Assembly (NCBI GenBank): GCA_024742575.1
Contig: JANSYF010000036.1
Span: 1-33,784 of the forward strand
Source of the DNA: Paracoccaceae bacterium
GTDB lineage: Bacteria; Pseudomonadota; Alphaproteobacteria; Rhodobacterales; Rhodobacteraceae
DNA: 33,784 nt
Direction of reading: 5' to 3'
Position 1 is the stretch's first letter. Each line of letters begins with the position of its first letter. The notes under the pieces were generated by a model that saw only the letters and a program-made list of their open reading frames with translations, was not told where the DNA came from and searched no databases. Below, piece after piece: positions 17,444 to 25,918 of the stretch. Position numbers and translations under genes: made by a program.

Positions 17444-19492
17444 TCACCCCCGCTTCCGTCTCCTCACCCGACCGCCATCACTCCCATCGCCCTGCGTGTT
17501 GAACCCGACGACGGGCAACGTCACCACCTTGCCCAGTTCCGGGAACGGGTCGGTGGCGTGGGGGATGGCGTTGGCGGCGACGAAATGTTCCTGAAAGCGC
17601 GGTTCGATGGCGGTTTCGACCTTGGTGATCTGGCGCACGGTGCGTTCGATCTCGGCCCGTGCGGCCAGATTGCAAAGCGCGATGCGCGCCCCGGTGCCTG
17701 CAGCGTTGCCCGCGCTTGAGACCTTGTCGAGCGGCACATCCGGGATCATCCCCAGCACCATCGCGTGTTTGGCGCTGATATGCGCGCCGAACGCGCCTGC
17801 CAGCACCACACGGTCCACCACGTCTACGCCCATCTCGTCCATCAACAACCGCGCGCCCGCGTAGAGCGCGGATTTCGCTAACTGGATCGCGCGGATGTCG
17901 CCTTGGGTGACGGTGATGCGCGGGCCGCCCTCGGCTGTGACGTCGTGGATCAGGTAGGCGTTGGTGCGCCCTTCGGCAAAGCAGCGGTCCGTCCCGGTCT
18001 GCGCCGCCGATCCAATCAGGCCCGAGGGGTCAAGCAGCCCCGCGATGCGCAACTCGGCCACTGCCTCGATAATACCAGAGCCGCAGATGCCGGTGATGCC
18101 GGACGCGGCAGTCTCGTCCCAGAAGCCGTCCTCGTCCGACCATTTATCACAGCCGATCACGCGGAAGCGCGGTTCGCGGGTGACAGGGTCGATCCGGATC
18201 GCCTCAATAGCACCGGGGGCGGCCCGTTGGCCGGAGGAGATCTGCGCGCCCTCAAACGCGGGTCCGGTGGGCGAGGAACAGGCCAGTACGCGGGTGGTGT
18301 TGCCCAGCAGGATTTCCGCATTGGTGCCCACATCGACGATCAGCACGAGGTCTTCGGACTTGCCGGGCTGTTCCGACAGCGCCACTGCCGCGGCATCGGC
18401 CCCCACATGGCCCGCGATGCAGGGCAGCAGGTAGATCTGCGCGCTGGCGGGCAGTGCGGTCAGGTCCAGATCGCGGGCGGTCAGGTTGAGGTGGTTCGAC
18501 GTGGCGAGCGCAAAGGGCGCTTGGCCGAGTTCGACGGGGTCGATGCCCAGCAGCAAGTGGTGCATGACCGGGTTGCAGACGAACACAGTTTCCAGAATGA
18601 GGCTGGTCGCGATGCCCGCTTCCTTGGCGATCTCCTCTGCCAACGTGTTGATCGCATCACGCACCGCGCGGGTCATTTCCGCATCGCCGCCGGGGTTCAT
18701 CATGGCATAGCTGACGCGGCTCATCAGGTCTTCGCCAAAGCGGATCTGGGGGTTCATGATCCCGGAAGAGGCCACGACTTCGCCCGTGTCGAGATTGGTC
18801 AGGTGCGCTGCCACAGTTGTCGAGCCAAGATCGATGGCGAGGCCGTAGAGGCCTTTTTCATGGAGCCCCGGCCACACGGCGATGATGCTGGGTGTGGCGG
18901 TTGCGCTGATCTTGTGCAGCGCGACGGTGATCGCCCATTTGCCTTTGCGCAGAACGGTTTGCAGTTTGGTCAGGACTGGGAATTCGCAGGTGATCTTATC
19001 AATCTCCCACTGGTCCTTAAGCGCCCGGGCGACGCGCTCAAGATCGCCGGTGGGCGTGTGCATGTCTGGCTCGTCAACCTCAATGTAGTAAAGCCGGGTG
19101 GCCGGATCCATTTCGATCACCCGCGCGCTGGCGGCCTTGCGGACAACCTGACGGTGGACTTGGGACTCAGGCGGCACGTCGATCACGATATCGCCCTGCA
19201 CCTTGGCCTGACAGCCCAGACGGCGACCCTGCTTCAGCCCGCGCTTTTCGTCATAGCGCGCTTCGACCGCGTTCCAGTCAGACAAAGCGCCGTCGCGGGC
19301 GGTGACACCGTGTTTCGAGAACTCACCATAGCCGGGCGTGATCTGGCACTTGGAACAGATGCCACGTCCGCCACAGACGCTGTCGAGGTCCACACCCAAT
19401 TGCCGTGCAGCGGTCAGCACCGGGGTGCCGACGGGAAACCGGCCACGTTTGCCGGACGGGGTGAAGACGACGAGTGGGTCTTGATTGGACAT
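17444..19492 (-). CDS. RACo/RamA-type ATP-dependent reductive activator of corrinoid proteins (2Fe-2S + ASKHA)
   Basis: A 682-residue redox ATPase. The N-terminal plant-type [2Fe-2S] ferredoxin domain has C40-x5-C46-x2-C49 (CGGRGICSKC) and C94 (RLGCQAKV). A linker domain follows. An ASKHA-fold ATPase region begins at LYGLAIDLGSTTVAAHL and continues with LVLIVDVGTNAEILLG, GICGSGIIEAVAEL and VVLAGAFGAHIS. The family (RACo, RamA, Orf-type activators) returns inactive Co(II) corrinoid methyltransferase proteins to Co(I) using ATP and an electron donor. The start at 19492 is where family-like sequence begins (MSNQDPLVVF); a further 32 open codons upstream look like noise. It ends 17 bp from the convergent ATPase gene. 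No corrinoid protein or methyltransferase gene is in the window, so its partner is unknown. Confidence 0.93.
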   Translation of the reverse strand: MSNQDPLVVFTPSGKRGRFPVGTPVLTAARQLGVDLDSVCGGRGICSKCQITPGYGEFSKHGVTARDGALSDWNAVEARYDEKRGLKQGRRLGCQAKVQGDIVIDVPPESQVHRQVVRKAASARVIEMDPATRLYYIEVDEPDMHTPTGDLERVARALKDQWEIDKITCEFPVLTKLQTVLRKGKWAITVALHKISATATPSIIAVWPGLHEKGLYGLAIDLGSTTVAAHLTNLDTGEVVASSGIMNPQIRFGEDLMSRVSYAMMNPGGDAEMTRAVRDAINTLAEEIAKEAGIATSLILETVFVCNPVMHHLLLGIDPVELGQAPFALATSNHLNLTARDLDLTALPASAQIYLLPCIAGHVGADAAAVALSEQPGKSEDLVLIVDVGTNAEILLGNTTRVLACSSPTGPAFEGAQISSGQRAAPGAIEAIRIDPVTREPRFRVIGCDKWSDEDGFWDETAASGITGICGSGIIEAVAELRIAGLLDPSGLIGSAAQTGTDRCFAEGRTNAYLIHDVTAEGGPRITVTQGDIRAIQLAKSALYAGARLLMDEMGVDVVDRVVLAGAFGAHISAKHAMVLGMIPDVPLDKVSSAGNAAGTGARIALCNLAARAEIERTVRQITKVETAIEPRFQEHFVAANAIPHATDPFPELGKVVTLPVVGFNTQGDGSDGGRVRRRKRG

Positions 19493-19653
19493 AAGATTCT
19501 CTCTGGCCTTGGTTGTCCGGGACCATAGCGTTCCGCGCGGTGGGAAAAAGGTGAATTGCGTCATAATGTTTATGCAGAGCGTCATCATAGCTGCCGTTGA
19601 CCAGTCGCCATGTCAGGCGCATGGTGACACACGCCCAAACAAAGGATCACACC

Positions 19654-20121
19654 ATGCGCAACCTGTTTCGTTTGATCACCCACGGTGTGGCGTTTGCCGC
19701 AGGTTTGGCACTTGGGGTCTACATTCTGCCGATCCTGACAGCCGCCCCTGCGCCGGACGCAACGATGCTCGAGGAAAAGGCAGCACGGGCACTTTATTCG
19801 GTGGAATTGACGCGCGAGTTGCGGGGAAGTGATTTCCTGCATTGGGGGGAGGGCATGATTAGTGTCACAGCCGAGGAGATCGTGCATGAGGGCAAGCTGG
19901 CCCCGGGACCAGATTACAAGCTCTACCTGACCAAGGAATTCGTCGACCACGAGGACGCGTTCGAGCCGATCAAGGCCGAAGCGGTGCTGATCGGGGATGT
20001 GAAATCCTTTTCGGGATTTCTGCTTGAGGTGCCAGAGGGTGTCGACGTAGCCGAATATAATACCGTGGTAGTCTGGTGCGAGGCGTTTGGCGAGTTCATC
20101 ACCGCCGGGCAATACAAGTAA
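19654..20121 (+). CDS. DM13-domain protein, membrane-anchored or exported
   Basis: A 155-residue protein with an N-terminal hydrophobic signal or anchor (residues ~8-30, LITHGVAFAAGLALGVYILPIL). A DM13 domain follows: GSDFLHWGEGMISVT, APGPDYKLYLTKEFVD, GDVKSFSGFLLEVPEGVDVAEYNTVVVWCEAFGEFITAGQY. The conserved cysteine in VVVWCEAFG and the PDYKLYL strand are the family hallmarks. DM13 domains have been proposed to be redox or cytochrome-like electron-transfer modules, but this is not proven for bacterial proteins. The ATG at 19654 has AAAGGA seven bases upstream; the longer open frame from 19597 is ignored. It is divergent from the RACo gene and followed by a long hairpin-rich intergenic region. 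Confidence 0.88.
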   Translation: MRNLFRLITHGVAFAAGLALGVYILPILTAAPAPDATMLEEKAARALYSVELTRELRGSDFLHWGEGMISVTAEEIVHEGKLAPGPDYKLYLTKEFVDHEDAFEPIKAEAVLIGDVKSFSGFLLEVPEGVDVAEYNTVVVWCEAFGEFITAGQYK

Positions 20122-20595
20122 CAGGCACGACGCCCCCGCCGCGGCGATGCCGGGCAGGGGTCTTACCTAGGGTGTTTCAAAATGGAAGCGGCGCCGCCCC
20201 GTGGGTCTGACCGTTCTCTCATGCTGGCAAAGCCGTGGCTTTGGACCTGTATCCCCAATTTGGGACCTTGTGGACCGGTCTCTCATGGTCGGCCCCGGTA
20301 TGGGGCGTCTGAGAGTTATGTCAGTTCACGTGTCGCGGCATGGGAGTGACCCTTCCCGCTCGGTGCGCACCGTGGGCAGAGGTATGACGGTTCATCGGTA
20401 AACAGCTTCGAAATAGAGCGCACTATCATACCGCAACGCAGCCCAGCCGTGACTTCGGTCACGACAAAACGCGCCATTTCTGCTAACGTTTGGGGGCGCT
20501 GGTTCTTGATACGTGGCGCGTATCGGTATTCTTTTATGTTCAAGCCATTTTTCCAACCACCGCTTTATTCCGCTACAATTTGAAAAGGTGAGAAA
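20122..20595. other. Long intergenic region with many hairpins; possible structured RNA, no confident gene
   Basis: There are 474 bases without a convincing gene, holding an unusual density of short inverted repeats. These are CAAAGCC/GGCTTTG at 20228-20243; a nested structure at 20280-20315 with outer stem CTCTCA/TGAGAG and inner stem GCCCC/GGGGC; CGTGAC-TTCG-GTCACG (6-bp stem, UUCG tetraloop) at 20448-20463; and GATACG/CGTATC at 20508-20524. A 15-base imperfect direct repeat (20209-20223 and 20273-20287, one mismatch) recurs with a 64-base period, each copy followed by a hairpin. The 20508-20524 inverted repeat may be an operator for the small gene at 20596. Short open frames exist on both strands but none has a good ribosome site. 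Confidence 0.5.
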
Positions 20596-20805
20596 ATGTT
20601 GAAAGGTGAACGCACTGGCCCTTACGAAGTGGGCAATTTTGAATTTTGGGTCCAGAAATGTACGATCTGGTACGACAGTGACGGCAATGGCACGGTCGAT
20701 ACAAACGTGACTTGGGAAGATATCAAGGCGGATGGTTCAATAGATCAAGCCACAAAGAACGGTGTTGAAGCGCAGCTGGATGCGTTGGGCTGCAAGACAC
20801 CGTAA
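20596..20805 (+). CDS. Small hypothetical protein with an EF-hand-like Asp/Gly loop
   Basis: A 69-residue protein preceded by a convincing ribosome site (AAAAGGTGAG just upstream of the ATG). It has no signal peptide. The most striking feature is YDSDGNGTVDTNVTWEDIKADGSID. DSDGNGTVD resembles the DxDxDG calcium-binding loop of EF-hand and dockerin modules, followed twelve residues later by a second, weaker acidic loop DGSID. Two cysteines (in KCTIW and LGCKTP) could pair. It matches no family I recognise. It is a single-gene unit between the hairpin-rich region and the convergent CoA-transferase gene. It could be a genuine small orphan protein or a fragment of a larger ancestral gene; calcium binding is an inference from the motif alone. 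Confidence 0.6.
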   Translation: MLKGERTGPYEVGNFEFWVQKCTIWYDSDGNGTVDTNVTWEDIKADGSIDQATKNGVEAQLDALGCKTP

Positions 20806-20860
20806 CTGGCAAAGATGCGTTACTGCGCTAGCGGCTTTATTCCGATTCCCCCATCCTCTT

Positions 20861-20876
20861 GCCCGTTAGAACGGGC
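20861..20876. terminator. Bidirectional hairpin between convergent genes
   Basis: GCCCGT-TAGA-ACGGGC (20861-20876) lies directly after the CoA-transferase stop (minus strand) and 55 bases after the small gene's stop. It is flanked by TT and AA but has no long T-tract. Confidence 0.45.
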
Positions 20877-22028
20877 TTAACCCTTGCCCTCAAGCCAGCG
20901 CAGGATCTCACCCCGGTCTCCGTCGAGATCGGGCGCAGCAGCGCGTACGGTCGGATCGCCCAGACCGGTCATCTTGATCGGGTTGCCTGCTGCCTTGAAG
21001 GCCGGGCGTCCGTTGCGGTCAAGCACGTCCACCACCATGTTGCGGGCGAGGATCTGCGGGTCGCGCATCACTTGCGCCACGTCCTGGATCGGACCGCTGG
21101 GAATGCCCGCCGCGCCCAGCTTGGCGATCCAATGAGCACGCGTTTTGTCGATTGTGATCGCCTCAATCAACCGTTTGAGAAGGCGGGCATTTTCCACCCG
21201 TGCCGGGTTGGTTGCAAAGCGCGGGTCATCTGACAAGGGCAGGTTCAACGCAACACAGAGCTTTTCGAACAGAACATCATTCCCTGCGGCAATCACGAAG
21301 AGCCCATCTGAGGCATGGAAGGTCTCAAAAGGCGCAATCGAGGGATGCCGCGCACCTGTCGGTGCAGGCGGGTTTCCGGTCACCGATGTGATGGCGATCG
21401 CATGTTCGAGGATGGCAAGTTGTGAATCCAGCATCGACACATCAACCTTGCGCCCCACGCCACTGCGTTCTCGGTCCAGGAGGGCGGCAAGCACGCCTTG
21501 GCTTAGGTACATTCCCGCCACAATATCCCCGATAGAGGCACCTACGCGGACGGGCTCGCGGCCCTTTTCCCCGGTGATCGACATGACCCCGCCGCGTGCC
21601 TGCACCACCATGTCATAGGCGGGACGCTTGGCCTCGGGGCCGGTATGGCCGAAGCCGGACACCGCGCCATAGATCAGGCGCGGGTACTCGGCATGCAAGT
21701 CGTCCCAGCCATAGCCCAGCCGCTCCATCACGCCGGGGCGGTAGTTTTCAAGGATGACATCGGCCCGAGGCAAAATGCGTTCGAATATCGCGCGGTCTTC
21801 CTCTTTCTTGAGATCAAGCGCGATGGATTTCTTGCCGTGGTTGATGGCCGCGAAATAGGCAGATTTGCCTTTGGCAAAGGGCGGAAAGGCACGCGTGTCG
21901 TCGCCAATGCCAGGGCGTTCGATCTTGATCACAAGTGCGCCCAGATCTGCCAGTGTCATGGAACAAAACGGCCCGGCCAACACATGAGTGAGGTCGAGGA
22001 TCGTGATGCCTGCGAGAGGTTTGGTCAT
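20877..22028 (-). CDS. CaiB/BaiF class III CoA-transferase family protein
   Basis: A 383-residue CoA-transferase that would move CoA between acyl-CoA and a free organic acid through an aspartyl-CoA thioester. The nucleophile is Asp139 in RPAYDMVVQARGG. Family landmarks are LDLTHVLAGPFCSMTLADLGALVIKIE at the N-terminus, NHGKKSIALDLK, DVILENYRPGVMERLG, and YGAVSGFGHTGP just before the active site. The start at 22028 gives the normal MTKPLAGITILDLT beginning; 19 extra open codons upstream look unrelated. The AGG upstream is a modest ribosome site. It is followed on its 3' side by a bidirectional hairpin. The agmatinase-family gene lies 96 bp upstream on the same strand. The substrate acid cannot be deduced from sequence. 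Confidence 0.92.
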   Translation of the reverse strand: MTKPLAGITILDLTHVLAGPFCSMTLADLGALVIKIERPGIGDDTRAFPPFAKGKSAYFAAINHGKKSIALDLKKEEDRAIFERILPRADVILENYRPGVMERLGYGWDDLHAEYPRLIYGAVSGFGHTGPEAKRPAYDMVVQARGGVMSITGEKGREPVRVGASIGDIVAGMYLSQGVLAALLDRERSGVGRKVDVSMLDSQLAILEHAIAITSVTGNPPAPTGARHPSIAPFETFHASDGLFVIAAGNDVLFEKLCVALNLPLSDDPRFATNPARVENARLLKRLIEAITIDKTRAHWIAKLGAAGIPSGPIQDVAQVMRDPQILARNMVVDVLDRNGRPAFKAAGNPIKMTGLGDPTVRAAAPDLDGDRGEILRWLEGKG

Positions 22029-22124
22029 TTTTTGCCTGCCGAGTCGGTTTTTCCCAAGTGAACTCAGCCGATCAGCCAAGTGCAACCGTGCTGTGACAGG
22101 TCGGCGGAAACCCGTCGCTTGCGC

Positions 22125-23084
22125 TCATCCGCCGCGCGACCCTCGTGCGTGGAAGACAAACCCAAGAAGGTTCATCAACACCTGCGCCGCTAAGATCGAA
22201 GTCGATCCTGTGGGGTCGTAATCTGGGGCCACTTCGACCAGGTCGATTCCAACGATCTCGTGTTTTTGCGCCACCTTTTGCAGCAGCTCCAGCACATCGT
22301 AATACAGAAACCCGCCGTGGCTGGGGGTGCCTGTGCCGGGTGCGATGGAGGGGCAGAAGGCGTCAATGTCGATGGTGATGTAGATCGGCGCACCTTGGGG
22401 AAGGCGGTTTGCCACGCCTTCGGGACCCAGTGCGCGGGCTTGGCGCACCGACAGGATGTCTGACCCACGTGCGCGCGCATCCTCGTACCCGTCGCGGGCG
22501 GTGGAGCTGACATTGCGGATCCCGACCTGTGTCATTCCGGTGACCCACGCCTTTTCCGAGGCGCGGCGCATTGGGTTGCCGTGGCCATTGCGTACACCGT
22601 GGCGTTCGTCGACAAAGTCTAGATGCGCGTCGATTTGCAGGATGTGGAACGGGTTCGCGCCCTCAAACGCATCAATGCAGGGAATGTTGATCGAATGATC
22701 ACCACCAATCACGACGGGCAACGCGCCTGCCGCGCGGATCGCCTCGACCCCTTTGCGGATATTGGCATGGCTTTGGACTGTATCGGTATGCACGATGTCT
22801 GCATCCCCCAGATCAACAATCCGCGTGTCGGCGAGGTACGTCACGTCGTCTTCGTGGTCATAGGCCCCGGCGTGACCAAAGCTGAACAGCGTCGACGCCT
22901 CGCGCACACCGCGCGGCCCGAACCGCGCACCCGCGCGCCATTGTGTCCCAGCATCGAACGGCGCGCCCAGAACGGCCACGTCGGCGTCTATAGCGCCCCA
23001 ATCCGTCTGGTACGGGCTGCGTGCAAAGGTGCAAATGCCTGTAAAGGGCAGGTTCAGGCGTCCCGCGTCATATCCATGTGCCAT
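22125..23084 (-). CDS. Agmatinase/arginase-family ureohydrolase (Mn-dependent)
   Basis: A 319-residue amidinohydrolase that would cleave urea from a guanidino compound such as agmatine or guanidinobutyrate. The binuclear manganese ligands are present: GGDHS (D129, H130), DAHLD (D152, H154, D156) and DID (D239, D241). Other family motifs are VLGAPFDAGTQWRAGARFGPRGVREAS and FCPSIAPGTGTPSHGG. I start at 23084, where GGAG lies nine bases upstream; the 13 preceding open codons are not family-like. It is divergent from guaB, with a pair of inverted repeats between them, and upstream of the CoA-transferase gene on the same strand. Agmatinase is the usual label, but guanidinobutyrase, guanidinopropionase or related activities share all these motifs, so the substrate is open. 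Confidence 0.9.
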   Translation of the reverse strand: MAHGYDAGRLNLPFTGICTFARSPYQTDWGAIDADVAVLGAPFDAGTQWRAGARFGPRGVREASTLFSFGHAGAYDHEDDVTYLADTRIVDLGDADIVHTDTVQSHANIRKGVEAIRAAGALPVVIGGDHSINIPCIDAFEGANPFHILQIDAHLDFVDERHGVRNGHGNPMRRASEKAWVTGMTQVGIRNVSSTARDGYEDARARGSDILSVRQARALGPEGVANRLPQGAPIYITIDIDAFCPSIAPGTGTPSHGGFLYYDVLELLQKVAQKHEIVGIDLVEVAPDYDPTGSTSILAAQVLMNLLGFVFHARGSRGG

Positions 23085-23125
23085 TGGTGTCGCTCCGTTT
23101 GATGCAGCCCTAGATTGCGGCACCG

Positions 23126-23164
23126 CTTTACTGCCGTAAAGAGCGGATTGGGGCTTTCCCCCAA
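23126..23164. promoter_or_regulatory. Tandem inverted repeats in the guaB / ureohydrolase divergent region
   Basis: Two adjacent perfect inverted repeats lie here: CTTTAC-TGCC-GTAAAG (23126-23141) and TTGGGG-CTTTC-CCCCAA (23148-23164). They lie 42 bases from the ureohydrolase ATG and 58 bases before the guaB ATG. They could be operators for a divergent regulator site or leader hairpins in the guaB transcript. Function is not known. Confidence 0.4.
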
Positions 23165-23194
23165 GGGCAACCCGTGCGATAGGGACGTGCCTAA

Positions 23195-24670
<1,476 letters not shown>

Positions 24671-24688
24671 TCCGGCTGTCATACGCGT

Positions 24689-25846
24689 ATGACTCCCGCT
24701 GCAAGATGGGCTGCTGCTGCTGGCGTTTTGGACCAGATCGCTGACGGAGAAGCGGCGGAAAAGGCGCTGACCACATGGGCGCGGAAATCGCGCTTTGCCG
24801 GTTCGAAAGACCGCGCGGCCATCCGCGACCATGTTTTTGACATCCTACGGTGCTGGCGTAGCACTGCCGCCCTTGGCGGTGGTGAAACGGGTCGCGCGCG
24901 GGTTTTGGGCCGGTTGCGGCAGACAGGACAAGACGTCGACGCCATATTCACAGGCGACGGATATGCGATGGCTGCGCTTACCGACGGCGAACGCGCGGCA
25001 GGATATACACCCCAGAGCGCCGAGGCACTGGACGTTCCCGATTGGATTTACGACATTCTTGTCAATGATCTAAGCGAACAAGCTGATGTGGTTTCCGAAG
25101 CTTTGCGCCACCGGGCATCGGTGTTTCTACGGGTCAACCTGTTAAAATCTGATCGGACGCGCGAACAAATCGCGCTTCGGGAAGAAGGGATAGAAACAGA
25201 CCTTCACCAACTGTCTGACACCGCGCTGGAAGTTCGTGAAGGCGCGCGGCGTGTTGCACAGTCCGAAGCCTATCGGACGGGCCGGATCGAACTTCAGGAT
25301 GTCGCAAGCCAAGCTGTCGTCGATGCGTTGCCATTGGCTCCGGGTCTTCGCTGTCTTGATTATTGCGCGGGTGGTGGCGGCAAGACCCTGGCAATGGCTG
25401 CGCGATTGAAAGGCCCTGTTGATGCACATGATGCCGATCCCCGCCGAATGTCCGATCTGTCAGGCCGTGCCGAGCGCGCAGGCGCGACAGTAACACGAGT
25501 AGAGTGCCCCAAAGGACCATACGACATTGTTCTCTGTGATGTCCCATGCTCTGGCAGCGGATCATGGCGGCGAGCGCCGGAAGGCAAGTGGCGACTGACG
25601 CCGGACCGTTTGACCGACCTGACCCGCATCCAATCCTTGATCCTGACTGAGGTGGCTTCTTTGGTTGGCGTAGGTGGCACACTGGCCTATGCGACCTGTT
25701 CAGTTTTCACTTGTGAAAACGAAGAGCAAATCAGCAATTTCCTAAACAACCATCCCGGATGGTCGTCCACGCTAAGCGAAAGATTTGGCTTGGAACAAGG
25801 TGGCGATGGCTTTTTCGTGGCCACATTGACAAGAACATCAATTTAA
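24689..25846 (+). CDS. rsmB: 16S rRNA (cytosine-C5-)methyltransferase RsmB-type (NOL1/NOP2/Sun family)
   Basis: A 385-residue SAM-dependent RNA m5C methyltransferase. The N-terminal NusB-like helical region (RWAAAAGVLDQIADGEAAEKALTTWAR) precedes the Rossmann methyltransferase domain. That domain has motif I LDYCAGGGGKTLAMA, and both functional cysteines are visible: C287 in DVPCSGSGSWRR (product release) and C337 in ATCSVF (nucleophile). RsmB methylates C967 of 16S rRNA in E. coli; this alphaproteobacterial subgroup is shorter than the E. coli enzyme (about 430 residues). No clear Shine-Dalgarno sequence precedes the ATG, consistent with coupling to guaB 18 bases upstream. The stop codon lies inside the first CtrA-like site of the cckA promoter. 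The methylation site is inferred. Confidence 0.88.
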   Translation: MTPAARWAAAAGVLDQIADGEAAEKALTTWARKSRFAGSKDRAAIRDHVFDILRCWRSTAALGGGETGRARVLGRLRQTGQDVDAIFTGDGYAMAALTDGERAAGYTPQSAEALDVPDWIYDILVNDLSEQADVVSEALRHRASVFLRVNLLKSDRTREQIALREEGIETDLHQLSDTALEVREGARRVAQSEAYRTGRIELQDVASQAVVDALPLAPGLRCLDYCAGGGGKTLAMAARLKGPVDAHDADPRRMSDLSGRAERAGATVTRVECPKGPYDIVLCDVPCSGSGSWRRAPEGKWRLTPDRLTDLTRIQSLILTEVASLVGVGGTLAYATCSVFTCENEEQISNFLNNHPGWSSTLSERFGLEQGGDGFFVATLTRTSI

Positions 25847-25886
25847 AATACAACTTAAGAGTGTTTTCTTGTTAAACCTCGCTTAA
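25843..25886 (+). promoter_or_regulatory. CtrA-binding sites upstream of cckA
   Basis: A perfect full CtrA box TTAA-N7-TTAA lies at 25872-25886 (spacer ACCTCGC), 32 bases before the cckA start. A second pair, TTAA-N8-TTAA, lies at 25843-25858, one base off the ideal spacing. Four TTAA half-sites fall within 44 bases of otherwise GC-rich DNA. The TTAA-N7-TTAA consensus is the established target of the cell-cycle regulator CtrA in alphaproteobacteria. Because CckA feeds phosphate to CtrA, this suggests feedback control. Confidence 0.7.
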
Positions 25887-25918
25887 GTCTCTTGAGGTCT
25901 AAAGGCAGGGAACTTTTT

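Noticed and set aside
17903..19528. A 541-codon plus-strand open frame opposite the RACo gene.
   Set aside because: Antisense shadow; the minus-strand product has all ferredoxin and ASKHA motifs.
20201..20401. A 66-codon plus-strand open frame starting with GTG.
   Set aside because: No Shine-Dalgarno sequence; it lies across the repeated hairpins, and its composition does not look protein-like.
20316..20543. A 75-codon minus-strand open frame (with an internal Met before ARFVVTEV) in the hairpin-rich region.
   Set aside because: No ribosome site and no family recognised; it spans the UUCG hairpin and the inverted repeat near 20508, which fit structure better than coding.
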